60,973 bases of DNA from Bacteroidales bacterium UBA1410 (GCA_002305015.1 DBPW01000013.1:1-60973), one strand, 5' to 3'. Positions 17,553 to 27,167 are shown, numbered from the stretch's first letter. The notes: a model not told the origin generated them from the sequence alone. Numbers and translations are program-made.

Positions 17553-19475
17553 ATGATGAAATATTTAAAGAATATCCTGTTTTTTATAGTTGTTTTGTTG
17601 TTTTCAGCTTGCTCCGACTTTTTGGATAAAAAACCGGACGATATGTTAACACTAGAGATGGTTTTTGGCGATAAAACGCGAACAGAAGATTGGTTGGCTG
17701 GTGTTTATAATGCCATACCTGATCCATACTGGCGAGATATGTCACATCATGGTGTTGGACCTTTGGGGGATGATTTGGCACCATCAACCGGTTGGCAAAA
17801 ATTTGGATGGGATGTAGTAGCAAAACAAATTGGAAATTGGAATCCGGCTTCCTATGATGGAGATAACAGGTGGGTAGATTTACCTAAAAGAATTCGAAGT
17901 GCTTTGATTTTTATTGATAATGTAAGGCCGAATGCAAAACAATTGGTTACCGAAGCTGAGGTAGAAAACATGAAAAATGAAGCACGTTTTTTAATTGCTT
18001 ATTATTATACCCTGTTGCTTGAGAAGTATGGACCGGTTCCTTTTAACCCTAATCAAATATTGCCTACTGATGTTTCGCAGGAAGAATTACTGCTAGGCCA
18101 AACTCCTTACGATACCATTGTTAATTGGATTGATCAGGAATTAGTAAACTTATCGAAAGTACTGCCTGCTTCTTATACGGATAAAAAGAAATATGGTCGT
18201 GCAACTTCAATTATGTGTTTAGCCGTAAGAGCAAGAATGTTACTGTTTGCTGCTAGTCCCTTAGTTAACGGCAATCCTGATTATAAAGGTCATGTGAATT
18301 GGAAAGGTGAGGAATTATTTAATTCTACTTACGATCCCAACAAATGGAAACGGGCGGCTCAGGCGTGCAAAGAACTTATAGATGCCGCTCATGCAGCAGG
18401 TCATAAATTGTATTATGAGTATAATGGTGATGGAAAAATAGATCCTTTTTTATCCTATCAAAACATGATGTTCAAAAAAGGAGACGTTAATCCTGAGATT
18501 TTATTCGCTAGACCCGGATGTGATTATACAAGTCTTGACAGACATGCTACCCCGAGAGGATGTGCGGGTAATGGTGGCTATGGAATAACCCAATCGTTGG
18601 TTGATGCATTTTTTATGGAAAACGGATTACCTCCCATTTTAGGTTATCAAGATGGCGATAAATCAAAACCCATTATAAATTCGGTTTCAGGATATAAAGA
18701 AAAAGGATTTTCAACAGAACCGGAAGTCAGAAAAACAAAATGGATAGAATGTCAAGGCGATCAACCCGGGAAAGAAGGGCAAGTAACGTTAGCAGGTACT
18801 TACAATATGTATTGTCATCGTGAACCACGATTTTATATTTCTGTGTTATATAACCGGGCGTGGTATCGTCAAGAGGGACGTACAACCCGTTTTCTCATTG
18901 GAGAATGGGATGGGGGACCAACACATGACGCACCTCAAAACGGATATTTGTTAAGAAAGATGGTGCACCCGGATCATAACTGTAGAACGAACATTTTTCC
19001 TTATAGACCCGGCATTCTTTATCGTTTGGGCGAAGCTTATTTGAATTATGCCGAGGCCCTTAATGAATCGGATCCCGGGAATCCGGATATTGTGAAATAT
19101 TTGAATTTGATTCGTGAAAGAGCCGGTATTCCGACTTATGGTAACGGGGTAAATCAGATTCCTCTTCCACAAGGACAGGATGCCATGCGTGAAGCGATAC
19201 ACAGAGAACGTCGTGTTGAATTGAACTGCGAAGGATCAATACGGTGGAATGATATTCGCCGATGGAAAATGGGCAAGGAAACATTAGATGGAGATTTTTA
19301 TGGGATGAATTACTTGGGAGAGAATTTAAGCGATGATGATAATGATCCCAAAGCATTTTTTGTTCGCAAACCCTATCAAAAACGTGTTTTCGAAAAACAA
19401 ATGTACTGGTTTCCCGTACCGCAAGACGAAATGGATAAAAATCCTAATTTAACTCAAAATCCCGGTTGGAAATGA
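17553..19475 (+). CDS. SusD/RagB-type surface lipoprotein
   Basis: 640-residue surface lipoprotein that forms the lid on the SusC barrel. Lipobox FSAC with Cys20, followed by SDFLDKKPDD, the usual start of SusD proteins. The TPR-rich RagB core is seen (RFLIAYYYTLLLEKYGPVP near 145-163), and the family C-terminal motif ERRVELNCEGSIRWNDIRRW near 550-570. The gene begins 20 bases after susC; a second Met directly follows the first, so the start may be one codon later. The ligand may be glycan or peptide; sequence alone does not say. Confidence 0.95.
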   Translation: MMKYLKNILFFIVVLLFSACSDFLDKKPDDMLTLEMVFGDKTRTEDWLAGVYNAIPDPYWRDMSHHGVGPLGDDLAPSTGWQKFGWDVVAKQIGNWNPASYDGDNRWVDLPKRIRSALIFIDNVRPNAKQLVTEAEVENMKNEARFLIAYYYTLLLEKYGPVPFNPNQILPTDVSQEELLLGQTPYDTIVNWIDQELVNLSKVLPASYTDKKKYGRATSIMCLAVRARMLLFAASPLVNGNPDYKGHVNWKGEELFNSTYDPNKWKRAAQACKELIDAAHAAGHKLYYEYNGDGKIDPFLSYQNMMFKKGDVNPEILFARPGCDYTSLDRHATPRGCAGNGGYGITQSLVDAFFMENGLPPILGYQDGDKSKPIINSVSGYKEKGFSTEPEVRKTKWIECQGDQPGKEGQVTLAGTYNMYCHREPRFYISVLYNRAWYRQEGRTTRFLIGEWDGGPTHDAPQNGYLLRKMVHPDHNCRTNIFPYRPGILYRLGEAYLNYAEALNESDPGNPDIVKYLNLIRERAGIPTYGNGVNQIPLPQGQDAMREAIHRERRVELNCEGSIRWNDIRRWKMGKETLDGDFYGMNYLGENLSDDDNDPKAFFVRKPYQKRVFEKQMYWFPVPQDEMDKNPNLTQNPGWK

Positions 19476-19526
19476 GGTTATCCGCATATCTTTTGTAAGT
19501 TTGGAGAAAATCATATGGGTAGTAAT

Positions 19527-19568
19527 CAGCTCAACGAAATATTTTTAAAATTTCGTTGAGCTGTTTTT
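19527..19568 (+). terminator. Rho-independent terminator after susD
   Basis: A perfect 13-bp stem (CAGCTCAACGAAA with TTTCGTTGAGCTG) around an A/T-rich loop, followed by TTTTT. It ends the susCD transcript and separates it from the GH130 gene, so the latter is not a read-through member of the SusCD operon. Confidence 0.9.
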
Positions 19569-19734
19569 CATAACAATATGTGGCGAATGCGTATTTTTTC
19601 TTATCATTTATTTTTCTTCTTCTTGCAATTTTTTTAGTATGGTTTCATTTCCTGTATTTTGTATGAGAATTCTACATAAAAAGGGTTTGGGGCGTTTTCG
19701 AAGAGATTTATAGGGTTATTTCAGGGAATAGGGT

Positions 19735-19742
19735 TAACTTTG
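19735..19742 (+). promoter_or_regulatory. -7 element TAACTTTG before the GH130 gene
   Basis: Matches TAnnTTTG and lies 16 bases ahead of the start codon, implying a very short leader. No clear TTTG is seen at -33. Confidence 0.4.
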
Positions 19743-19758
19743 CCTCCAAAAAAGGAAA

Positions 19759-21216
19759 ATGAATTTAAGGGTTAAAAGAAGAGAGGCGGTTATCTACCCG
19801 GATATTAATCGGGTATTTGCTCGATTTTTTTTCAATGGCGAAGAGCGTGCCGAGATGTTGATAAAAAATATCCTTGCCATGCCGGATTCTCAGGTCGATG
19901 TTTTACTCATGCAGACCCTTCGGGAATTTTCGAAACGCCACCGCAGCATTACCGGCATTTTTAAAAAACATTTCCAAAAGGTAAAATACATTGTCGACAG
20001 GGTAAATACCGGAAAAAATGTTTCCGAAATCAGGAAATTGCTCATCGGCTCCTATTTTACCATGGAATATGCGGTTGAGTCGGCTGCCCTTTTTAATCCT
20101 TCCATTGTGGAAGATATCGATCAAAGTGGCCTGCAGAAAGGCGAAGTCAGGGTTATCTTGAGTCTTCGTGCAACCGGTGAAGGCCATATCTCATCGTTGG
20201 TTTTTCGTAATGCCGTTATCGATGCCGATAATAATGTGATTGTACAAGAACCGGCAAATCATATAGGGACCGCTGAAGTAATTAAAGACAAATTGTATGA
20301 GAAAAGGCGATTCATCAGCAAGTTGAGGGACATGGAGGTTTCCGAAGAGCTGTATAACCTCGTGTTAAAACAGCTTCCCGATAAATTTACTTACGACCAG
20401 CTTTTCAGTGTCGTTAATGAAGTTTTAAAAAGCAACAATTTAACGATGGAAAAGCAAAAAGTTATGGAAGAATTTCTTTGGCTTGCCGAATCGCATACCG
20501 AAGTACGATTTTCATTGGATACCGATTTGAGTGAGCGTGCAATTTTCCCTATTTCGCAATATGAAAAAAACGGGATTGAAGATGCACGTTTCGTGAAGTT
20601 TACGAAAGATAACGGCGATTTCACCTATTATGGAACGTATACTGCTTATGATGGCTATCATATTCTTCCGAAACTGATCGAAACCAAGAATTTTTATTCG
20701 TTCCGAATTATGCCTTTGCATGGTAAATATGCCGTAGATAAAAATTTGGCGCTATTTCCGCGTAAGATTAACGGAAAATATGTCATGGTCAGCCGCATTG
20801 ACGGAATCAACAATTACATCATGTTTTCCGATAATTTGCAGGTTTGGTCTCATGCCGAAATTTTGCAGCAGCCGCTTTATCCGTGGGAACTGGTGCAGAT
20901 AGGCAATGCCGGTTCGCCCATCGAAACCGACAGAGGTTGGTTGTTGATTACGCACGGTGTGGGTCCGGTGAGGAAATATTGTTTAGGTGCATGCCTGCTC
21001 GATTTAAATGATCCTACACACGTTATCGGGCGCACCAAAGAACCGTTGCTTGTGCCGGCCGAAAACGAACGGGCAGGGTATGTGCCCAACGTGGTTTATT
21101 CTTGTGGAAGCTACGTTCATAACGGCGAACTGATCATCCCTTATGCCATGAGTGATTATGCTACTGCATTTGCCAGTGTCGATTTGGAAGAGTTGTTGGA
21201 TGAGATCATGAGTTGA
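19759..21216 (+). CDS. GH130 family glycosidase/phosphorylase
   Basis: 485 residues. The GH130 five-bladed beta-propeller occupies about 250-485. The conserved acid motif NGIEDARF is at 271-278; Asp275 is the expected general acid. Later motifs LVQIGNAGSPI, LLITHGVGP, LGACLLDLNDP and GYVPNVVYSCG are all present. The N-terminal 240 residues are an additional helical/beta region seen in the longer members. GH130 enzymes are phosphorylases or hydrolases acting on beta-1,4- or beta-1,2-mannosides; which linkage cannot be told. No signal peptide, so cytoplasmic. It converges on a GT4/GT4 operon, suggesting linked mannoside synthesis and turnover. Confidence 0.88.
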   Translation: MNLRVKRREAVIYPDINRVFARFFFNGEERAEMLIKNILAMPDSQVDVLLMQTLREFSKRHRSITGIFKKHFQKVKYIVDRVNTGKNVSEIRKLLIGSYFTMEYAVESAALFNPSIVEDIDQSGLQKGEVRVILSLRATGEGHISSLVFRNAVIDADNNVIVQEPANHIGTAEVIKDKLYEKRRFISKLRDMEVSEELYNLVLKQLPDKFTYDQLFSVVNEVLKSNNLTMEKQKVMEEFLWLAESHTEVRFSLDTDLSERAIFPISQYEKNGIEDARFVKFTKDNGDFTYYGTYTAYDGYHILPKLIETKNFYSFRIMPLHGKYAVDKNLALFPRKINGKYVMVSRIDGINNYIMFSDNLQVWSHAEILQQPLYPWELVQIGNAGSPIETDRGWLLITHGVGPVRKYCLGACLLDLNDPTHVIGRTKEPLLVPAENERAGYVPNVVYSCGSYVHNGELIIPYAMSDYATAFASVDLEELLDEIMS

Positions 21217-21245
21217 TATTTTATTCGGCGCACCGGTCATGAAGT

Positions 21246-22262
21246 TTATTTTTCAAGGATCTTTCGATAAACTTTCAAATAATCGTCCACCATTTTTTCT
21301 TTGCTGAAATTTTCTTCTGCCCATCGTCTGCAATAAGAACGATCGATTTGGCGTATCAGCGGAATTTTTTCGACCGCTTCGTCGATGGTATTTACCAAAA
21401 ATCCGGTTTTCCCTTCGCAGATGAGTTCGCTCATCGATCCTTTGTTGAAAGCAATCACCGGCGTTCCGCAAAACATGGCTTCGGCAACACTCAGTCCGAA
21501 AGGCTCGTTGAAGTTGATGGGATGGAGTAGGGCATACGCATTTCCCAGCAATTCGTCGCGTTTTTCCGGTCCTGCACTTCCTACGTAAACAACATCGTCG
21601 TTGTTCAGATAAGGAGCCACTTTCTCGTCAAAATACGCCTTGTCCTGAATAATTCCGGCGATGATGAGTTTCATCTTGGCCTGTCGGGCAATTTGAATTG
21701 CCTCCCACGTCCCTTTGTCGTGATGGATTCGTCCGAAATAAAGCAAATAATGGCCCGGCTTTTCCCGAAGAGTGAAGAAACTTTTGTCGATCCCGTTATA
21801 CACGGTAGCGATATAATCGAGCTCTGGGCTTCTGTCGGCATTGCTGATCGAGACGTAATTATTCCACGGATTGTATCTTTTATAAACGGGAATGATTTTG
21901 GGCGACGAAAAACCATGTATGGTAGTCACCATCGGCGTTTTTATCAATCGCGAGTAGGTGAGGGGAAGAAAATCGAAGTGGTTGTGAATGAGGTCAAATT
22001 CGGAAGCTTTTTCCATCAGATAACCAATATGCAGACATTCGGCAACCTTCGGATCGATTTCTTTATCCTCCTCGTATCCTCTTTCGATGATGCCGTCGAG
22101 TTTTCCTTTCGTGATTGAATCCTTGGTGGCAAAAAGGGTCACGTCTACACCCCTTTCAACCATCCCTTCGGCAATATTGGAAGCTACTTGTTCCCACGGA
22201 CCGTAGTGACGAGGCGGTGTGCGCCATGCCACAGGTGATAATAGGGCTATTTTCATTTTCAT
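21246..22262 (-). CDS. GT4 family glycosyltransferase
   Basis: 338-residue GT-B fold transferase. The N-terminal lobe starts MKIALLSPVAWRTPPRHYGP; the donor-binding lobe carries YFGRIHHDKGT (about 175-185) and EPFGLSVAEAMFCGTPV (about 253-269), the EX7E-type nucleotide-sugar site. The start codon overlaps the stop of the degraded GH130 gene as ATGA, the mark of translational coupling, so the operon layout survived the decay of its middle gene. The donor is probably a nucleotide hexose; the acceptor is unknown. Confidence 0.88.
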   Translation of the reverse strand: MKMKIALLSPVAWRTPPRHYGPWEQVASNIAEGMVERGVDVTLFATKDSITKGKLDGIIERGYEEDKEIDPKVAECLHIGYLMEKASEFDLIHNHFDFLPLTYSRLIKTPMVTTIHGFSSPKIIPVYKRYNPWNNYVSISNADRSPELDYIATVYNGIDKSFFTLREKPGHYLLYFGRIHHDKGTWEAIQIARQAKMKLIIAGIIQDKAYFDEKVAPYLNNDDVVYVGSAGPEKRDELLGNAYALLHPINFNEPFGLSVAEAMFCGTPVIAFNKGSMSELICEGKTGFLVNTIDEAVEKIPLIRQIDRSYCRRWAEENFSKEKMVDDYLKVYRKILEK

Positions 22263-22685
22263 AAGGGTTTTCGGCTATTTGTTAAACATAAATCAACCAG
22301 ATTGTCAATGCGGGCTGCACCCACACACATTACCGTATCGGCTCCGCCCCGGTAGATTTTTACCGTACCATCGTCTTCGGGCACAGCACCGCAGGTAAAT
22401 ACCACGTTATGTACATACCCGGTAATTTCATAGGGTTCTTCGGGCTGAAGAATCCAATTGTCGCCCACGCCGATGATTTTGGAGGGGTCGTCCAAATCGT
22501 GCAGAGCCACCCCCAGGCGATAAACGCTGCCATTCGTCGCCGAATTTGGTTACGCCGGCATTGTGAACAGTTGCTACTTCATAGGGCACGTCATTTTTTG
22601 TAAGAATCGGATGGTGTTTATATCGTGTGATCAATGTCATAAGCAATTTTTTTAGTAAAGGATTATCTCGATAAAAGTGCTTCAT
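22259..22685 (-). pseudogene. GH130 pseudogene with central deletion and frameshift
   Basis: Two pieces of one GH130 gene in different frames. The upstream piece, from the ATG at 22685, reads MKHFYRDNPLL, then VPYEVATVHNAGVTKFGDEW, the normal family N-terminus. At about 22529-22535 the reading jumps frame to GSVYRLGVALHDLDDPSKII, then GYVHNVVFTCGAVPEDDG and GGADTVMCVGAARI, which is the family C-terminus. The stretch between, roughly 200 residues with the GIEDPR-type catalytic region, is gone. The protein cannot be active. Its start overlaps the end of the upstream GT gene by 23 bases and its stop overlaps the next GT start. Confidence 0.85.
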
Positions 22686-24915
22686 GTTCTTGAGCAGCCA
22701 AAATGGTAAGGTGCGAAATCCAATAGGCCAACGTACTTTCGGCACCCTGATTTCGGTTTATTCCTGTTTCTTCCAGTCCGTCGCAACACCCTTTTGTTTC
22801 GTGGTCGTACAACGGCAAACGCAGCGAGTTCTCGCCCAAGAACCACAAATAGCATTTAAACATTTTCTCCAGATATTCGGTTTCTTTTGTGATTTGAAAC
22901 AGCTGATAGTAAAGCAATATCATTGCCATGACGTCAATCGATTGCTGGGCATATTCCGATACGGTGCTGCCTTTTCTATACCAACTTTTGTTCCCGATCG
23001 GCATGAAATAATCGGCTTTCATGGTTAGCGATTCCAAGAAGCGGGTAGTTTTCAGGCCGATATCGAACCATTCGCGATTTCCGGTAATTTCGTATGCCGA
23101 AAACAGCGCCAACGGAATGATGGCATTATCGTAGGTGACCACCTCTTCAAACCAATCCCAATTTTCGGTGCTATTATTTTTATAGGATTCCGTGATCAGC
23201 GAAACCAAGTCGGTCATGCGATTTACCATCGCTTCGTCGTCCGGTGCTCCTTTCAGATAATGGCTGATGCCGATAATGGTATTTGCCGCGCCACGGATGC
23301 TTTGTATTTTTTCGAAATAGGGAACGGTGCGGAAAAACAATTCCCTTCCGAGTTGCCGAAAAGCGTCATGGGGTGGAAATCTCAGCAGGTATCCCAGTGC
23401 CCAGACCGTCCTTCCGAATGAATCTTCCGAACCTTTTTCATCGAGATACTGTCTGTTGAAACTAAGAAAATTTCTGAAATTGCCGTCAGCAAGTTGCATA
23501 TAGTGAATAAAACTCAGGTAAACAGGCATAAGAGAGAGCGTTTCCCGGTCTTTGGTTTGTCGATAAGCCATTGTTGTCATCAGCAACGCTCGCGAGTTAT
23601 CGTCCACACAATACCCTTCTTTAAGGTTGGGAATGCCGTACTTGGCATGTTGAACAATGCCCGTATCATCCGTCAGTCTGCAAATGTGTTCCAGCGTGTA
23701 AGAGGGCAACAAGCGAAGATCGATTACCTGTTTTTCGTTTAATTTTTCTTCTTTTTTTCGGTCTTCTTTTACGTCTGCCGAAAGAGACAAGTACTTCTTC
23801 CCGATTTTAGGCCAGCGGATTTTTTTGCCGTATTCGTATGCTCGCTTACGAATTTCCTGTAATTTTTTTTCGTCCTCAAACAATTCGAGCAATATTTCGG
23901 CAAGTTCGTCCGAATTTTTAAATCCGAACAATCGTCCTCTTCCCTCATCGAGTAATTCTTGTGCATGCCAATAGGGTGTAGACACTACGGCACATCCTGC
24001 CCCGATGGCATAGGTAAGCGTTCCGCTGGTAATTTGGGCTTCATTCAAATAGGGAGTAATGTAGATATCGCACGCTTGAAGATATTCAAACAGTTGTTCT
24101 TCGGTGACAAATTCGTTGTTGAAATAAACATTTTTTTCGAGATTGAGTTTTTTTACAAGCCGCAGCAGGTAGTCGCGGTATTCTTCTCCCGAGTGTTTTA
24201 ACACATTGGGATGAGTCGCACCCAACACCAGATAAAGCACATCGGGATGTTTTTCCGCCACCTTTGGAAGGGCGTTTATTACCGTTTCGATTCCTTTGTT
24301 GCGGCTCAGCAGACCGAAAGTCAGCAATACTTTTCGACCCGTAAGTCCGTGTTTGTGTTTGGCTGTTTGGCGCGACATTCTTTCAAATTCGGGCACACCG
24401 TGTTCAATGAGGGCAATTTTTTCGCGCGGAATATGATAGATTTCTTCCAAAAAATGAATCGCTCGCTTACTCATTACAACAATACGTGCTGCTTTTTTCC
24501 CGATTTCTTCAACAATAGCCCGCTGCGTGTAGGAGGGTTCTTTCAAAACGGTATGGAATGTCACGATGAGGGGAATTTCGAGTCGGTGTAGCAGGGGGAG
24601 AATAAAAACCCCATCGTCGCCGCCAAAAATACCGAATTCGTGTTGAAGCACACATACATCGGCATCGCTGTAATTGATAAATTTGGCAGCATTGATGTAA
24701 TCGGGTTGGTGATTTTGCCGGATAACGAATTTGACCTCTTCGGGATACTCATATTTTGCGTCGTCTTCGTTAAGGGCAATTACCATGGCATGTTTGGTAA
24801 TTTTTTTACTTGCGGTATTTTGCACAATTGCTTTTATAAGGTTATGGGTAAATGTCCCAATGCCACACTGGCGGGGAGGATAAGTTCCAATAAATGCTAT
24901 TTTCATTTCGTTCAT
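22663..24915 (-). CDS. GT4 glycosyltransferase fused to an all-alpha (toroid-like) domain
   Basis: 750 residues. Residues 1 to about 380 are a GT-B transferase: GTYPPRQCGIGTFTHNL at the start, LTFGLLSRNKGIETV near 210, and ITPYLNEAQITSGTLTYAIGAG near 286-307 with the donor-site Glu. Residues about 395-750 are helical repeats resembling an (alpha/alpha) toroid (YCVDDNSRALLMTTMAYR; NWDWFEEVVTYDNAIIPLALF), as in glycan-processing or epimerase-like enzymes. Such fusions accompany GH130 genes in Bacteroidetes. The start may be three codons later (MKIAFIG). First gene of the GT/GH130/GT operon; the product glycan is unknown, a mannoside being the obvious guess. Confidence 0.85.
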   Translation of the reverse strand: MNEMKIAFIGTYPPRQCGIGTFTHNLIKAIVQNTASKKITKHAMVIALNEDDAKYEYPEEVKFVIRQNHQPDYINAAKFINYSDADVCVLQHEFGIFGGDDGVFILPLLHRLEIPLIVTFHTVLKEPSYTQRAIVEEIGKKAARIVVMSKRAIHFLEEIYHIPREKIALIEHGVPEFERMSRQTAKHKHGLTGRKVLLTFGLLSRNKGIETVINALPKVAEKHPDVLYLVLGATHPNVLKHSGEEYRDYLLRLVKKLNLEKNVYFNNEFVTEEQLFEYLQACDIYITPYLNEAQITSGTLTYAIGAGCAVVSTPYWHAQELLDEGRGRLFGFKNSDELAEILLELFEDEKKLQEIRKRAYEYGKKIRWPKIGKKYLSLSADVKEDRKKEEKLNEKQVIDLRLLPSYTLEHICRLTDDTGIVQHAKYGIPNLKEGYCVDDNSRALLMTTMAYRQTKDRETLSLMPVYLSFIHYMQLADGNFRNFLSFNRQYLDEKGSEDSFGRTVWALGYLLRFPPHDAFRQLGRELFFRTVPYFEKIQSIRGAANTIIGISHYLKGAPDDEAMVNRMTDLVSLITESYKNNSTENWDWFEEVVTYDNAIIPLALFSAYEITGNREWFDIGLKTTRFLESLTMKADYFMPIGNKSWYRKGSTVSEYAQQSIDVMAMILLYYQLFQITKETEYLEKMFKCYLWFLGENSLRLPLYDHETKGCCDGLEETGINRNQGAESTLAYWISHLTILAAQEHEALLSR

Positions 24916-25069
24916 TTTTTATTTTCTGTATATGTTGTATTTTTTATGATGTCGATTTAGAAAAATAAGGTTGTTTATTTGACAACGCCTTACCGGGGCA
25001 TAAAGTTCGCATGGGGCAGAGGTAAGTTATTAAACTTTTTTAAAGAACGCGATTTTCGATAAGGGCAAC

Positions 25070-25094
25070 AAAAAACCACCGATTTGCCGGTGGT
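25070..25094 (-). terminator. Rho-independent terminator after eno
   Basis: On the minus strand ACCACCG and CGGTGGT form a 7-bp stem, followed by a run of six T. It begins 40 bases after the enolase stop codon. Confidence 0.8.
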
Positions 25095-25133
25095 CTTTTG
25101 TCTGTATAAGGGAAAACGAATCTCCCTGATTTT

Positions 25134-26417
25134 TTATCTGATTTTCTTGTAACCGTAAACCGCGCGGTTGCCAAGTTCTTCTTCGATACGAAGCAACTGG
25201 TTGTATTTGGCCATACGGTCCGAACGGCTCAGCGAGCCTGTTTTGATCTGACCGGAATTGGTGGCTACGGCAATGTCGGCAATGGTTGCATCTTCGGTTT
25301 CGCCCGAACGGTGAGAAGTAACGGTGGTGTAACCATGACGTTGAGCCATTTCGATGGCATTTAACGTTTCGGTGAGCGTCCCGATCTGGTTTACCTTAAT
25401 GAGGATGGAGTTTCCGCAACCCATTTTGATCCCCTTTTCGAGGAATTCCACATTGGTGACAAACAAATCGTCTCCCACCAATTGACATTTGCTGCCGATT
25501 TTATCGGTAAGCAGTTTCCAGCCTTCCCAATCGTTTTCGCTCATACCGTCTTCAATAGAGTCGATGGGATATTTTGTGATCAGTTGTTCCAGGTACTCAA
25601 CCTGTTCGGCAGAGGTTCTTTTTTTGCCTTTATTGCCTTCAAACTTCGTATAATCGTAAATGCCGTCTTGGTAGAATTCCGATGAAGCGCAGTCCAGCCC
25701 GATCATGACATCCTTGCCCGGTTCGTAACCGGCGTTGCGGATGGCAGTGAGGATAGAATCGAGGGCTTCTTCGGTACCTCCGGCAAGATTGGGCGCAAAA
25801 CCGCCTTCATCACCCACAGCCGTACTCAACCCTTTATCGTGAAGAACTTTCTTCAGGGCATGAAATACTTCCGCACCCATGCGTAGTCCTTCGCTGAAAG
25901 AAGGAGCGCCTACCGGACGAATCATGAATTCCTGAAATGCAATGGGAGCGTCGGAATGCGAACCGCCATTTATGATGTTCATCATGGGAACAGGCAGTAC
26001 ATAGGCATTTGCTCCGCCGATATAACGATACAGCGGCAGTCCCAGATAATCGGCTGCAGCTTTGGCAACTGCCAGCGAAACACCCAAAATGGCGTTAGCA
26101 CCAAGATTGGATTTTGTTTTGGTTCCGTCCAGTTCCAACATTTTGGCATCAATTCCGCGTTGATCCAATGCGCTCATCCCGATTAATGCGGGTGCAATTA
26201 CTTCGTTGACATTCTTCACCGCTTTTAAAACGCCTTTGCCACCGTATCTTTTTTTATCTCCGTCGCGAAGTTCCAACGCTTCGTTTTCGCCTGTAGATGC
26301 CCCGGAAGGAACAGCGGCACGACCAAATGCACCCGATTCGGTGTAAACATCTACTTCAACTGTCGGATTTCCTCTCGAATCCAGAATTTCGCGTCCTAAA
26401 ATACTTACAATTCTCAT
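25134..26417 (-). CDS. eno: enolase (phosphopyruvate hydratase)
   Basis: Glycolytic enzyme converting 2-phosphoglycerate to phosphoenolpyruvate; 427 residues, the normal length. Loop SGASTGENEALELRDGD at about 38-54, the conserved MMNIINGGSHSD, metal ligand in GLDCASSEFY, the GDDLFVTN motif, catalytic Lys in ILIKVNQIGT, and SHRSGETEDATIADIAV near 364-380. The sequence ends in the usual helical tail. It appears monocistronic, with its own promoter and terminator. Confidence 0.98.
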   Translation of the reverse strand: MRIVSILGREILDSRGNPTVEVDVYTESGAFGRAAVPSGASTGENEALELRDGDKKRYGGKGVLKAVKNVNEVIAPALIGMSALDQRGIDAKMLELDGTKTKSNLGANAILGVSLAVAKAAADYLGLPLYRYIGGANAYVLPVPMMNIINGGSHSDAPIAFQEFMIRPVGAPSFSEGLRMGAEVFHALKKVLHDKGLSTAVGDEGGFAPNLAGGTEEALDSILTAIRNAGYEPGKDVMIGLDCASSEFYQDGIYDYTKFEGNKGKKRTSAEQVEYLEQLITKYPIDSIEDGMSENDWEGWKLLTDKIGSKCQLVGDDLFVTNVEFLEKGIKMGCGNSILIKVNQIGTLTETLNAIEMAQRHGYTTVTSHRSGETEDATIADIAVATNSGQIKTGSLSRSDRMAKYNQLLRIEEELGNRAVYGYKKIR

Positions 26418-26471
26418 GTTGATTTGATTTTATAAATTAATGAACTATTTTTTTATCTGTTTTTTGTTTCG

Positions 26472-26479
26472 CAAATGTA
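26472..26479 (-). promoter_or_regulatory. -7 element TACATTTG for eno
   Basis: TACATTTG on the minus strand fits TAnnTTTG, about 55 bases ahead of the enolase start. No clean TTTG at -33. Confidence 0.42.
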
Positions 26480-26497
26480 CTTATTTTTATTGAAAAA

Positions 26498-27094
26498 CTA
26501 CGAAAAAGAAGCAATGAGTGCACGCATATTCGATGTGATTAAGCGGATGGAAATGGCCATGAGGATGATACCGAAAAATTTGCGAATGATGTAAACCCCG
26601 CTGACTCCCATCAATTTTTTCACGGCATCCAGGTAGCGCAACACAGCGTAAACCAGTGCCATATTGAGGGCAACGGCTATAATGATGTTGATGATATGGT
26701 ATTCTGCCCGCATGGAAATGAGGGTAGTAAATGTTCCGGGTCCTGCTATCAGCGGAAAAACCACAGGCACCAGGGTAGAAGAACCATCGCCGTCGGGATT
26801 ATCGTTTTTAAAGATTTCCACCCCGAATATCATTTCGATGGAAATAATGAGAATGACCAATGCCCCGGCAACGGCAAACGAGGATACATCAACCTGAAAC
26901 AATTTCAGAATCCCCTCCCCGACAAAAAGAAAAAGGAGTAAGATAAAAAACGAATAAAGAGCCGCTTTGGTAGGATGAATAATCTTGTTATTGCTCCTCA
27001 AGTTCAGAAAAATGGGTACCGATCCCGTTACGTCGATAATGGCAAACAGAACCAGAAAGGCACTTACTATTTCTACTCCGTTTAATCCGAACAT
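26498..27094 (-). CDS. MarC family integral membrane protein
   Basis: 198 residues with six predicted membrane helices, the normal MarC size. Family features include LFAIIDVTGSVPIFLNL at 16-32, and FPLIAGPGTFTTLI near 114-127, the conserved PLIAGPG motif. Despite the old multiple-antibiotic-resistance name, MarC proteins have no proven transport role and are no longer linked to resistance. Stands alone between eno and the GT2 gene. Confidence 0.9.
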   Translation of the reverse strand: MFGLNGVEIVSAFLVLFAIIDVTGSVPIFLNLRSNNKIIHPTKAALYSFFILLLFLFVGEGILKLFQVDVSSFAVAGALVILIISIEMIFGVEIFKNDNPDGDGSSTLVPVVFPLIAGPGTFTTLISMRAEYHIINIIIAVALNMALVYAVLRYLDAVKKLMGVSGVYIIRKFFGIILMAISIRLITSNMRALIASFS

Positions 27095-27167
27095 AAATGC
27101 AATTGTTGAATTTAGAATAAATAAAGCCGGCGACTATATTTTGAATACAAAAATACGTTTTTATGGC

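Noticed and set aside
22428..22745. a 105-codon frame across the GH130 junction as an intact small gene
   Set aside because: Its last third (GGGSARFGRPL) is out of frame with GH130, and its first 20 codons overlap the GT gene. It is the front of a pseudogene.
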